Positions 36,698 through 45,584 of a stretch of DNA of 64,000 nucleotides are shown here, piece after piece. The stretch is from positions 1,488,001 through 1,552,000 of the forward strand of contig CBDCTC010000006.1 in NCBI GenBank assembly GCA_965222125.1, given 5' to 3'. A program made the position numbers and the translations under genes. The stretch's first letter is position 1. Each line of letters opens with the position of its first letter. The notes below the pieces were generated by a model. It was not told the DNA's origin and did not search any database. It saw only the letters and a list, made by a program, of their open reading frames with translations. This DNA comes from CAZENU01 sp965222125. Its GTDB lineage: Bacteria; Chloroflexota; Dehalococcoidia; Lucifugimonadales; CAZENU01.

Positions 36698-37450
36698 TTG
36701 AAGCCGCGTGAGGAGCGTCTGGCCGAGCTGAGGCCGTACGCGGAGCGGGCCCGTCGGAAGCAGGGCTGGAGCTTTGATGTGAACATGGTAAACCTCGGCC
36801 CGCCGGCGCCCTGGGACTACGACGAGCGGGCTCTCTCTCTCCTGTCTGGCGCGAGAGTCGTGGTGGACATGGGGACGGGCGGCGGCGAGCGTTTCTCCAG
36901 ACTCTGCGACGGCTATCGCGGGACCGCCGTGGCCACGGAGGGCTGGCCGCCGAACGTGCCCGTGGCGGCGGCCCGGCTGGCGCCCATGGGAGTACGGGTC
37001 GTGCACGCGTCGGGCTTGCGGCTGCCCCTGGCCGACGGCAGCATCGACCTGGTGCTGAACCGCCACGAGGAGCTCGACCCGGCGGACGTAGCGCGGGCGC
37101 TGCGCACGGGCGGGCGCGTGCTCACACAGCAGATCGGGCGGAACCACTGGAGGGAGCTTGGGGAGTCCTTCCCGCACGCGGCCGGTGGCAGCGGCGACCT
37201 CTTCGAGCGGTACCGCGAAGGTTTCCAACAGGCGGGGCTCGCTCTGTCCGACGCACGGGAGCACGACCTTAGCGTCGCGATGGGCGGCCTCGGAGAAGTC
37301 GTCTACATGCTGACGGCCGTGCCGTGGGCCGTTCCCGGATTCGACGTCGAGCGCGACCTCGACGCGCTGTTGGCGCTGGAACGCGCCTGCAGCCGCGCCG
37401 AGGGTCTCGTGTGGACCCAGAGCAACTTCCTGATCGAGGCGGTGAAGTAG
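36698..37450 (+). CDS. Class I SAM-dependent methyltransferase
   Basis: This 250-residue protein starts at TTG 36698, preceded by ACGGAGGGCCGG. SAM motif I is VVVDMGTGGGERFS (about residues 49-62); motif II/III-like segments are VRVVHASGLRLPLADGSIDL and DLVLNRHEEL. The substrate could be a small molecule; no target-specific motif is seen. It sits between fumC (11-bp gap) and a GNAT gene whose GTG start overlaps its TAG stop, suggesting one transcript. Confidence 0.8.
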   Translation: MKPREERLAELRPYAERARRKQGWSFDVNMVNLGPPAPWDYDERALSLLSGARVVVDMGTGGGERFSRLCDGYRGTAVATEGWPPNVPVAAARLAPMGVRVVHASGLRLPLADGSIDLVLNRHEELDPADVARALRTGGRVLTQQIGRNHWRELGESFPHAAGGSGDLFERYREGFQQAGLALSDAREHDLSVAMGGLGEVVYMLTAVPWAVPGFDVERDLDALLALERACSRAEGLVWTQSNFLIEAVK

Positions 37451-38283
37451 TGCCGCCGCCCGTCGTCACAGCGGAGCTTGCCGACAGGCTGGAGCGTTCG
37501 GAGGCCGAGTACATGGCGTCCGACATGGCTGCGCTGCGGACCGACGACGACAACCCGCTCGGCGTGGACGTGGGGTACTTCGGGGACGCCACCGCGCTCG
37601 CCATGACGGGGCTCGACGACTGGGAGTTCAACAGGACGATCGGCCTTCGCGACCACGGGCCGGCGGAGATCGACTCGGTGCTGGGCTGGTACCGGGAGCG
37701 GCGCGTCGACTGTCACTTCGACGTTGCTCCCATGCTGTGCTCAGAGCGGGTCCGCCTGAGCCTGGCGGAGCGCGGGTTCTACCAGTCGAGCTTCCACACG
37801 GTGCTGTACGGCGAGCCCGCCCCGGCGCGGCCCGACGTCGCGGAGGGAGTCGACGTGGCGGAAGTGAGGGCGAACGATATGGGAGTGTTCGCCGAGCTGT
37901 ACATGGTCTACCTGGACAACATCGGCATAGACCCGGACCTCCGGCTGCGGGCGAAGGCGAACGTCGAGGCGCGTCACCCGCTGCCGGGCTGGCGGCTGTA
38001 CGTCGCCACCGTCGGCGGCGCGCCCGCAGCGTTCGGGGGGCTGTTCGTCAGCGGCAACGTCGGCTCGCTGGCCGGCGCGGCTACGGCGCCCCGGTTTCGG
38101 GGCCGCGGATGCCAGTCGGCCCTGATCCGCCGCCGGATCGCCGACGCCGCGGCCGACGACTGCGACCTGATCGCCGCCCAGGCGGCGCCCGGCTCGGCCA
38201 GCCAGCGCAACATGGAGCGCGCCGGCCTGCGGGTCGCCTACACCAAGGCCGTCTGGTCGCATCGGGAGCCGAGGTTCCCGTAG
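37450..38283 (+). CDS. GNAT family N-acetyltransferase
   Basis: This 277-residue protein starts at GTG 37450, overlapping the upstream stop (TAGTG). The acetyl-CoA loop is RFRGRGCQSALIRRRIADAA (about residues 216-235), within a C-terminal GNAT domain that begins near residue 130 (VAEVRANDMGVFAELYMVYL). The N-terminal half (LADRLERSEAEYMASDMAAL, then a GNAT-like fold without the loop) makes it a two-domain type. The acceptor substrate is unknown. Confidence 0.82.
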   Translation: MPPPVVTAELADRLERSEAEYMASDMAALRTDDDNPLGVDVGYFGDATALAMTGLDDWEFNRTIGLRDHGPAEIDSVLGWYRERRVDCHFDVAPMLCSERVRLSLAERGFYQSSFHTVLYGEPAPARPDVAEGVDVAEVRANDMGVFAELYMVYLDNIGIDPDLRLRAKANVEARHPLPGWRLYVATVGGAPAAFGGLFVSGNVGSLAGAATAPRFRGRGCQSALIRRRIADAAADDCDLIAAQAAPGSASQRNMERAGLRVAYTKAVWSHREPRFP

Positions 38284-38326
38284 CGACGCGGCGCATCCAA
38301 CATGATTTGATCCTGGCGGGGAAGCC

Positions 38327-39556
38327 CTAATCGGCGGACACGCTGCGCCTGACGTAGGCCTCCTCCTCTTCGCGGGTCGAGACGAGGCCGTCGAGCCTGG
38401 CATCGAGGAGGGCGTGGAGGAGCTCGCCGACACGAGGCCCTTGGGGCACTCCCATGGCGAGGAGGTCGTTGCCGTCGAGCATGGGTCTGACGTGTCGAAG
38501 CTCGTCCAGGTACAGGCGCATCCGCTCGGCGGCGCGCGGCCTGCGGCACGTCAGCGCAACGCCCTCTATGGCCGGCGGCTCGACTCCGCGCAGCAGCTCG
38601 TACACGCGGCTCCGGCGAAGGCGCGGGGCGTCGAGGCGGTCCAGCGTTCCAGCGAGGTCGGCGACGCTCGTCGCGACGGCGGCCCACTCGCCGGACATGT
38701 CGAGGCGGGTCGCCGCCGCGGCGATCTGTTCGGGTGGCGCGAAAGACAGCGTCGCCGAAAGCCGGACGGCCTCGGACACGGTCGCGTGGGCGTCGAGGAT
38801 GTCTAGGCGCGCCCACTCCAGCGCCAGCGCGGGATGAACGGCGCCCAGAACGCCGGCGTCGCGGGCGCGCTTCAGGCAGTCGGGCCACCTGTCCTCGGCT
38901 AGCAGTAGCGCGAGCTCGCGCCTCAGGCGGTCGCCGCTGATGGTGTCGAGGCGCCGTAGGTCGCGTTCGAGCAGGCCGCGTGTGGCCGACTCTATCTCGA
39001 AACCGAGCCGAGCCGCGTAGCGTACCGCTCTCAGGATGCGTGTGGCGTCGTCCACGAAGCTGCCGGGGTGCAGAACGCGGATGAGGCCGGCGCGGAGGTC
39101 CGCCGCGCCGCCGTGAGGATCGAGCAGGACTCCCGAGTCGCCTTCCGTGAGGCTGACGGCCATCGCGTTTACGGAAAAATCGCGGCGGGTCAGGTCCTCC
39201 CGCATCGTCCCCGGGCTCACGTCGGGGAGTGCGCCGGGACGAGCGTACGACTCGGACCTGGCCCTGGCCAGGTCCAACGTGAGATCGTCGACGGCCAGCT
39301 TGGCCGTGTCGAACAGGGACCGGGCGGTCACGCGGCCGCCCAGGTCGGACGCCAGGGCGTCCGGCAGCCCGGCAAAGGCGCCGTCGGCGACTACGTCGAG
39401 GTCGGTGGGACTTCCGCCGAGCAGCACGTCTCGGACCGCGCCCCCGACGAGGTACAGCCTCGCTCCCCGCCCCGCCGCGACGGTGGCGGCGCGGCGGAGC
39501 AGGTTAAGCCTGGGCGCGGCGAGCCGCCGTTCGAGCTGGTCGGCAATGGAGGACAT
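38327..39556 (-). CDS. CCA-adding/poly(A) polymerase family tRNA nucleotidyltransferase
   Basis: This 409-residue protein has the class II nucleotidyltransferase signature LYLVGGAVRDVLLGG, then the catalytic TDLDVVADG (two Asp). The TRRDFSVNAMAVSLTEG motif and the ERxxxE-type region RILRAVRYAARLGFEIES follow. The C-terminal 150 residues are a helical body. It adds CCA (or C/C-A partially, or poly-A) to tRNA 3' ends using CTP and ATP. Sequence cannot tell CCA- from poly(A)-adding activity, so no symbol is given. It faces the plus-strand GNAT gene convergently. Confidence 0.88.
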   Translation of the reverse strand: MSSIADQLERRLAAPRLNLLRRAATVAAGRGARLYLVGGAVRDVLLGGSPTDLDVVADGAFAGLPDALASDLGGRVTARSLFDTAKLAVDDLTLDLARARSESYARPGALPDVSPGTMREDLTRRDFSVNAMAVSLTEGDSGVLLDPHGGAADLRAGLIRVLHPGSFVDDATRILRAVRYAARLGFEIESATRGLLERDLRRLDTISGDRLRRELALLLAEDRWPDCLKRARDAGVLGAVHPALALEWARLDILDAHATVSEAVRLSATLSFAPPEQIAAAATRLDMSGEWAAVATSVADLAGTLDRLDAPRLRRSRVYELLRGVEPPAIEGVALTCRRPRAAERMRLYLDELRHVRPMLDGNDLLAMGVPQGPRVGELLHALLDARLDGLVSTREEEEAYVRRSVSAD

Positions 39557-39633
39557 TACGTGCGCGGATCCGGGTGGAGTGGGCCGATTGTAGCAGCCGC
39601 TCCGGGGACGCGGCCCCGGCTATCGTCCAGCGA

Positions 39634-39741
39634 AAGTGTTCACATTTGGCGAGAGATCGCGTGCGCCCCTCGTTACGCGCCGATGAAGCATCGGCCCTAC
39701 TCGGGGTGAACGGGTTGTGTGAGCATAAACTCCGAACGGCT
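39634..39741. repeat. Dispersed palindromic repeat, family A copy 5
   Basis: The copy runs from AAGTGTTCACATTTGGCGAG through GCGCCCCTCGTTACGCGCCG, ATGAAGCATCGGC, CCTACTCGGGGTGAACGG, to TGTGTGAGCATAAACTCCGA and ACGGCTA. Its right end touches the sulfatase stop codon (39740-39742). It is the most complete copy for the family ends. Confidence 0.75.
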
Positions 39742-40802
39742 ATCGCCGGGCGAGTCGAGCCCGGAGCCAGTCGCGGTGGCCCTCCAGCACCGGCCTGAGC
39801 TCCGGGGCGTCGGTCACGCAGGACATCTCGCCCGGGTCGGACTCGAGGTCGACGAGCTGCTCCCGGTCTCGTCCCTCGTCGTACAGCACGTACTTGTAGC
39901 GGCCCGCGGCGACCATGTGGCCGAACTCGCTCTCCACGTGGAGGCGCTCGCGCCAGTCGCCGGGAGGGGTCCCCTCGACGAGCGGCCTCAAGCTGACGCC
40001 CTCCAGGTCGTCTGGCGGAACGACTCCGGCGTAGTCGCAGATTGTCGGCAGCAGGTCCGGGCCGTTCGATACGAGGTGGTCGCGGTCGACTTGGCCGGCG
40101 TGGGTCACACCCTTCCAGCTCACGATCAGGGGCACCCGCGTCGCCTCTTCGTACAGCACCGTCTTGTGCTCCATGCGGTGGGAGCCGTCCATGTCGCCGT
40201 GGTCCGTGCTGAATATGACGACCGTGTCCTCCTCCTGCCCGGTCTCCCTCAGTGCGTCCAAGACGCGGCCGATCTGAGCGTCGACCATCTCCGTCAGACG
40301 GCAGTAGGCCCAGCGGTGCATCCGCCATCGCTCCGTCGGCCAGCTCTGTCGAGCATGCCTCTTGAAAGGCCGCTGGTCGACAATCATCCCCACCGCCTCG
40401 GGCTCCGGGTCCTGAGGTTCCAGGTTGGCGGGGGCCGGGGGACAGATGCTGTCGAAAAACTCCTGCTCCGACACGCCGACGGGCAGCTTCAGCGCCTCGC
40501 CAAGGGCGCTCAGCTCCGCTACGCGGCGCTCGGGATCGAGATTGACTCCGTACACTTCGTCGCCCCCTGCGTCTCCGATCGCCATGAAGCAGATGTCGTG
40601 GGGGTTGATGAACGATGAGACGAGCAGGAAGGGCCGGTCGCGCTCCCGACGAATGAAGTCCGCGCTGGCGTCGGCGAGCCCCTCTCGCTGGTCCGTCGTC
40701 AGATACGTGAAGCCCATCTCCTCCGGCGACATCCCCGGCGGCAGATGCACCTTGCCGCCGTAGGCGGTATCGTACCCGGCCTCCCGCAGCAGCCATCCCA
40801 TC

Positions 40803-42678
40803 CCCAAATCCCCCACCTGACATGGTTGGGAGTTGCTTGGTGTGCTTTCAGGGGGTGTCCGGGTGTCGACTTGGGGTGACGCATGACATGATCGGCATCG
40901 GACAGGGTCTCGGGTGCCGTCTTTGAGGGTATCGGCAGCGGTTCGCTGCCAATTGTGGCTGTTGTCAGGCCGAAGAAGGCATGGCCCGGCCTGGCAACTC
41001 GGCAGAGTCGCCTACAAACCGATGCTCCAGGCAGGGTCGCCTATGCCCGATACGGCTCGGCAGCCAGCGCCAATATCCTCTGCCGCGCGCTGAGCAGCAA
41101 CTCGTATGAGGGATGGCCACGGGCAAGACGGATGATCAACCTCCTGGCGTGACGCACCACACGGCCCGGTAGGGCGATCAGGGCGAAACGCACCGCCTTG
41201 AGACGCTTGCCCACCCACTGTCCGCCCAACACCAGCCGCTTCATGGCAGAGTTCAAGTTGAAGGCCAACACTGCTATCGCCCACCATGCTGCGTTGGCTC
41301 CGAACAGCCCCGACGGAAGCCTGCCCCCGGCAAGGTCACTCTTGAGGACGCCGTGGACCTCCTCGCCCTTGCCACATCTCTGCCTCGACCACCAGATCAA
41401 CTCATCTCCCGCAATGCTCCGGTTGGTCACCACTCCGAAGACCTTGTACCAGCCTCTGTTGGACAGCTCCATCGCGGGGAACGGAAGCTCCATCTGCCCC
41501 TCCATTCCCGGCAGAGGCTGTTCGATCAACCGCTCCCTGGTAGCTATGAACCGATACTCAGGGCTGTTTTTGGAGTGCCCTATCCAGTTGGGTACGAAGT
41601 TCACATCAGCCCACTGCTGACCCGTGTCCACACGATGCTCCCCAACCTTGCGGTACAGCGTCTGCCAGTCTTGCTCGGCGACCTCGGACACCGCACGGCG
41701 GAACTCCGTCGTCACGTCGACCCCAACCGCGAACTCAATCACCCCGAACCGCTCGTCTCTACCCTCCGCGCAGTACCGCAGCAACTCCCGCTGGTACCCC
41801 GCCGTATCCGACCTCAGCATCACCTTCTCCACCCCCGCAGGCAGACGGCCCAGCCCTTCAATCAACACTCGCAACTGCTGATGGCCCGCCGGTACATTGC
41901 CGTCCCGAAACTCAGAATGCACAATCTGGTCGGCCTCTGCCCAGTAGGTGGTCAGCGGCTGGTAGGCCCTGTACTTCTTGTAGCTGTGGAGCGCCTCCTG
42001 CTTGTGTGTCTCCACCAGACAGGCGTCCATGTCCAGTGTGGCCTCGGTCTGAGGCGAACGGCTCTGCACGAAGCCCACCAGGTCGGCGTTCACCTTCCCC
42101 AGACCCTCCATAGCTCCGTTGGGAGCAGGTATGAATGCTCTGTGAGCTTGCCGCATCGCCTCCTCGCCCGCGTCATGGAACCTCTCCAGATACCGGAACA
42201 CCGCAGACTCCGACGGCACGCTCCGAAGACGCTCGACTCGCCATCTCGCCTTCAGCGCCCTGCGCTCCCTACTACCCATCCCCCAGGTCTCGGCATGGCG
42301 AAGTACCCTGCACAAACCTGCGTCCTTCTCCAGAACCTCCAGGTCCATCACCGACTCACCGCCTGCCAAGTTCAGCAGTATCAGCGACGTGATTATCTGG
42401 CTGTCCGTCCAGCCCTGACCACACTCCCGCAGTCTCACGTGGCGTTCCACCGACGACCTCAAACCCGCTGCTTGCATCAACTCCAGGTACGTCATCAGCC
42501 CGGACAGTCCCGTCATACCTGTCGAGCCCTTCTCCTGCTCGTACTGGAACCCCAGTAAGCCTTGCTTCATAATAGATGCACCTCGTTGGTGATCGGTTCG
42601 TTTGCTCAACAACCATCTTAGCCCGCATCGCGTCGGGCTCCAACGAGGTCTTCCTCTTATCTAGGTGGGGAATCTGGG
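40803..42678 (-). mobile_element. IS1380-family insertion sequence, copy 2
   Basis: The element is 1876 bp, the same length as copy 1 but inverted. It is flanked by a 4-bp target duplication CATC (40799-40802 and 42679-42682), different from the GGTA of copy 1, so it inserted independently. Ends are CCCAAATCCCCCACCT and, on the other side, the reverse complement of CCCAGATTCCCCACCT. Confidence 0.95.
41041..42570 (-). CDS. IS1380-family transposase (copy 2)
   Basis: This 509-residue transposase starts at ATG 42570. It has the same DDE segments as copy 1 (LDMDACLVETHKQEALHSY, LRSDTAGYQRELLRY, GKGEEVHGVLKSDLAGG) and no stop or frameshift. Differences from copy 1 are few (LLGF, LVGF, PQTE, LLSAR), indicating recent common origin. 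Confidence 0.93.
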   Translation of the reverse strand: MKQGLLGFQYEQEKGSTGMTGLSGLMTYLELMQAAGLRSSVERHVRLRECGQGWTDSQIITSLILLNLAGGESVMDLEVLEKDAGLCRVLRHAETWGMGSRERRALKARWRVERLRSVPSESAVFRYLERFHDAGEEAMRQAHRAFIPAPNGAMEGLGKVNADLVGFVQSRSPQTEATLDMDACLVETHKQEALHSYKKYRAYQPLTTYWAEADQIVHSEFRDGNVPAGHQQLRVLIEGLGRLPAGVEKVMLRSDTAGYQRELLRYCAEGRDERFGVIEFAVGVDVTTEFRRAVSEVAEQDWQTLYRKVGEHRVDTGQQWADVNFVPNWIGHSKNSPEYRFIATRERLIEQPLPGMEGQMELPFPAMELSNRGWYKVFGVVTNRSIAGDELIWWSRQRCGKGEEVHGVLKSDLAGGRLPSGLFGANAAWWAIAVLAFNLNSAMKRLVLGGQWVGKRLKAVRFALIALPGRVVRHARRLIIRLARGHPSYELLLSARQRILALAAEPYRA

Positions 42679-42974
42679 CATCGTGGTCGACTTGACACGG
42701 GCCGAAATGCTGGCCCGGTTGCCGTCCGGGTTGCTGCGTATGCCGACGTCGCCCGGCATGCGGCCGGTCATCATGCTGTATCGCGACGGCAGGCAGACGG
42801 GGTTGGCGCAGTAGGCCCGATCGAAGCGCACCCCGTTGGCGGCGATACTGTCCATGGCCGGCGTCCGGACGTACGGGTTGCCCCCGCAGCCCATCATGCC
42901 GGCCTGCTGCTGGTCGGTGAATACGTAGAGGATGTTGGGACGGCTTCGGCCGTCCATCGAGGGCCTCCGGCGGG

Positions 42975-43733
42975 CTAGATCGAGGCCTTGGCGACTCTGT
43001 CGAGGAACGCCCTGCCGCCGGCTTCCGCCCAGGGCGTCCACTGCGCGTTGAGGAAGCGAGCGCCCGTTTCGATGTTGTGGTCGAGGTTGGCGTCGGTGGT
43101 CAGCGCCCCGGCGACTTTCCCGGCGCCCACGATCTGCTTGAAGGCGCGGTCGACGACGGCCTGCACCTCGGGGTGGTTCGGCTCTCCCAGGCGGCCCATC
43201 GACTGGGCCAGGTCGCCCGGCGCCACGAAGAAGACGTCGATCCCTTCGACCTGCAGTATCTCGGCGAGGTTCTCTATGGCGACGACGTCCTCGATCAGGA
43301 TTATCGCCAGGGTCTCCGCGTTGGCCTTCCTGGCGTAGTCGGCAACCCCGACGCCCTGCCGGCTCGTGTAGTTGCCCCTGTGCCCGAGTGGGTAGAACTT
43401 GGAGGCGTCGACGACCGCCCGGGCCTCGTCGGCGGTGTTCACGTGGGGGATGACGACGGCCTGCGCGCCGACGTCCAGGGTCCGGTAGATCACGCCCGGC
43501 AGGTTCAGGTTGACGCGCACGACTGAGGTCATGCCCCACAGGTCGCACGCCCGCGTCAGGTTCGGGATGTCGGCGTAGTCGACAGGGCCGTGCTCGCCCT
43601 CGATCCACACCCCGTCGAAGCCGTAGCTGCCCAGGAACTCGATCATCTCCGCGGTGTGCGGCCCGCCCACGATGGTGGCCACTCCGCCCTCGTCCAGAAT
43701 GCGCTTGACCCGGTTCTGCCTGAGCTCTACCAC
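42975..43733 (-). CDS. HpcH/HpaI-type aldolase/citrate lyase family protein
   Basis: This 252-residue protein starts at GTG 43733, just after AAGGAGGTACACC; the reading frame extends upstream without a start signal. Characteristic segments are GFDGVWIEGEHGPVDYADIP, VVIPHVNTADEARAVVDASK (with the metal/substrate site equivalent), LAIILIEDVVAIENLAEIL (metal Glu), and VFFVAPGDLAQSMG (metal Asp). These class II aldolases cleave or form 4-hydroxy-2-keto acids using a divalent metal. It is upstream of the sulfatase in one operon, so a joint role in degrading sulfated or aromatic compounds is possible. Confidence 0.85.
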   Translation of the reverse strand: MVELRQNRVKRILDEGGVATIVGGPHTAEMIEFLGSYGFDGVWIEGEHGPVDYADIPNLTRACDLWGMTSVVRVNLNLPGVIYRTLDVGAQAVVIPHVNTADEARAVVDASKFYPLGHRGNYTSRQGVGVADYARKANAETLAIILIEDVVAIENLAEILQVEGIDVFFVAPGDLAQSMGRLGEPNHPEVQAVVDRAFKQIVGAGKVAGALTTDANLDHNIETGARFLNAQWTPWAEAGGRAFLDRVAKASI

Positions 43734-43825
43734 GGTGTACCTCCTTGGATAGCCGCGGCAATTATACAGGGCCGGTCGACGTTTGCCAGCGTCGGGGAAC
43801 CGTCGACAGTTGGTCAGGCCCCGCG

Positions 43826-43885
43826 TTCCGCCCCTCGATACGCGCCGACGAAGCGTCGGCGCTACTCGGGGTGAACGGTTGTGGG
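43826..43885. repeat. Dispersed palindromic repeat, family A copy 6
   Basis: GTTCCGCCCCTCGATACGCG, CCGACGAAGCGTCGGCG and CTACTCGGGGTGAACGGTTG form the family core with a well-paired inner stem CCGACG/CGTCGG. Confidence 0.75.
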
Positions 43886-43911
43886 GGCCTCGAGTCTGAC
43901 CAGCTACTGCG

Positions 43912-45117
43912 TCAGCAGTGGTCCAGCTCCCAGATGGGGCAGCAGAAGGGGAAGACCGCTCGGAAGACATCGCCCGCTAGGCCGGCGATCTCCACGGGTT
44001 GCGCCGTGCGGTGCGGTCCGAAGACGAGGCGCGCGATGTCGCGGCGGCTCAGCTCGACGGCGTCTGCGCGTCGGCCGGGGCCGATCTCTACGTCGCCGTC
44101 GCGGAAGGTCAGGCTGACCGACTCGCCCGTGTCGGGGCAGGAGAGCGACACCTCGGCGTCGAGTCCAGCCGACCGGCTCCGCAGATGGCCGCGCATCGCG
44201 TTCATCAGCCCGGCGACGCTGTTCACCCGCATCATCTGATAGCCGACGCCGGCGCCCTCCTCTACCGGGCGCCGGCCGGCCGGTTTCCGGGCCTCCATGA
44301 GCCGCCCGAGCGGGGAGCTCGTCAGCGGGACCGGCGCCTGGACTTCGCGGCCCGGCTCCAGACGGTCGAGCGCCCATCGCACCAACGCCTCCAGCTCGGC
44401 CGGATCCCCGCCGCCCTCGATCAGCCCCGGCTTGTTGAAGCCCTCGCCGACGACCAGGTAGGCCACCGGCTCGCCGCCGTCCAGGGCCAGCCGGGTGGAC
44501 ACATTGGGCAGCGTCAGCAGCGCCAGGTAGTCGTCCGCTGAGCGGACGATGCGCCGGGGCTCGGCGTCGTGGGCCGCGGCGACGAAATCGAGATGCGACT
44601 GTTCCGTAGAGTCGAAGGCTACCACGTCATGAGAACGGCTCTGGAATAGCTCCCGATCGCCGCGTCCGAGCGCGTATACGAAGCCCTGGGAGCCGACCGC
44701 CTCCCAGCCCGAATGCCAGTAGAAGGGGAAGGTCGCCTCCGCGGTCCACAGCACCGCCACGGGCCAGCCGCGCTCCTCCTGGATCCGTGTCGCGTCGCGA
44801 AGGCAGAGCGTGGCGTAGCCGCGCCTGCGGCGGTCGGGGTGTGTTCCCGTAGGGCCGATTATCCCGATCGTGAACCGGTCGCCGCCGTTCACGACCTCCC
44901 TGGGCGCCACCGGGACGTGCGCGGCGATCCGTCCGGCCACGCTCAAGACGCGGTGGAGGTCCAGCGCCGGCTCGCGGAAGATGAGCGGGTAGTCGGTGGC
45001 GATGTCCTGGTTTGTGCAGGCCCTGAAGACGGCGTTGATCAGCGCCACGGTCTCTTCGAACTCCGACTCGCGGCAAGCCCGCGGGCCGCAGACGGGGACG
45101 GCGTCCTCCGTCTTCAT
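43912..45117 (-). CDS. GNAT family N-acetyltransferase with C-terminal SCP2-like domain (Eis-like)
   Basis: This 401-residue protein has an N-terminal GNAT domain. An acetyl-CoA loop is GTHPDRRRRGYATLCLRDAT (about residues 92-111), and the GNAT strand FPFYWHSGWEAVGSQGFVYA is typical of Eis-type enzymes. A middle GNAT-like segment and a C-terminal SCP2-like domain (about 285-401, FPFCCPIWELDHC at the end) follow. Eis-type enzymes acetylate amines on small molecules or proteins; the substrate here is unknown. Its start overlaps the stop of the PPOX gene by 4 bases (ATGA). It is the last gene of a three-gene operon with a dipeptidase and PPOX protein. Confidence 0.8.
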   Translation of the reverse strand: MKTEDAVPVCGPRACRESEFEETVALINAVFRACTNQDIATDYPLIFREPALDLHRVLSVAGRIAAHVPVAPREVVNGGDRFTIGIIGPTGTHPDRRRRGYATLCLRDATRIQEERGWPVAVLWTAEATFPFYWHSGWEAVGSQGFVYALGRGDRELFQSRSHDVVAFDSTEQSHLDFVAAAHDAEPRRIVRSADDYLALLTLPNVSTRLALDGGEPVAYLVVGEGFNKPGLIEGGGDPAELEALVRWALDRLEPGREVQAPVPLTSSPLGRLMEARKPAGRRPVEEGAGVGYQMMRVNSVAGLMNAMRGHLRSRSAGLDAEVSLSCPDTGESVSLTFRDGDVEIGPGRRADAVELSRRDIARLVFGPHRTAQPVEIAGLAGDVFRAVFPFCCPIWELDHC

Positions 45118-45584
45118 CGTGCCCCGGTCGCGGCCCGACCCCAGGCGACCGTCTTCGTCGGCGTTATGGCGATGACGGCGCAGCCCGGGTCCAGGAGCTC
45201 TCGGTACTGCGGGTACCTGTCGCGCAGCAGCGTTTCGGCAGCGGCCCGCTCCTCGCCGTCTTCCAGAAGCTCCGCCGAGCCGTGCACCAGGACGTAAGCG
45301 AGCTCCGTCCAGTCCTCGGAGTAGTCGTCCACGACGAGCGCGACGTTGGGATTGGCGAGGACGTTGAGCACCCGCTTCAGGCCCCGCGCCGGGCGGCGCT
45401 TGGGCTTTCGGTCGACTGCGGTGTAGATGCGGCGCCCGTCGAAGGCGTAGCAGACCGGTACGACGTGAGGCCTGCCACGCTCGTCGGCCGTGGCCAGTCG
45501 GCCGACCCTGCGCGCGGCGACGAAGGCTGCCGCGGCCTCCGGGATGACGGGCGCGGGTCCGGCCGCGTCCGCGTCACGATCCAT
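45114..45584 (-). CDS. PPOX-class F420-dependent oxidoreductase-like protein (TIGR03668-type)
   Basis: This 156-residue protein folds as the FMN-binding split barrel. The first strand region is FVAARRVGRLATADERGRPH, followed by VVPVCYAFDGRRIYTAVDRK. KPKRRPARGLKRVLNVLANP is the flavin/F420 phosphate-binding loop. VALVVDDYSEDWTELAYVLV carries the trailing strands and ITPTKTVAWG ends it. This combination is typical of the TIGR03668 group found in F420-producing Actinobacteria and Chloroflexota. The reaction is likely a cofactor-dependent reduction of an unknown small molecule. It overlaps the GNAT start and the dipeptidase stop (11 bases). Confidence 0.78.
   Translation of the reverse strand: MDRDADAAGPAPVIPEAAAAFVAARRVGRLATADERGRPHVVPVCYAFDGRRIYTAVDRKPKRRPARGLKRVLNVLANPNVALVVDDYSEDWTELAYVLVHGSAELLEDGEERAAAETLLRDRYPQYRELLDPGCAVIAITPTKTVAWGRAATGAR

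Larger units (their letters stand above)
39740..42957 (-). pseudogene. Arylsulfatase-type sulfatase, interrupted by IS1380 copy 2
   Basis: The 5' part (ATG 42957, preceded by CGGAGGCCCTCG) encodes RPNILYVFTDQQQAGMMG, the first metal Asp, and the FGly-modified Cys in NPVCLPSRYSMMTGR (C-x-P-S-R). The 3' part (40798 to stop 39740) carries LREAGYDTAYGGKVHLPP, VVIFSTDHGDMDGSHRMEHK and the rest of the fold. Removing the IS and one CATC copy gives an unbroken frame of 446 codons (VKSTT-MGWLLREAG). Such enzymes hydrolyse sulfate esters; the substrate is unknown. Now both parts are non-functional. It follows the HpcH-like gene by 17 bases, so both were one operon. Confidence 0.92.
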
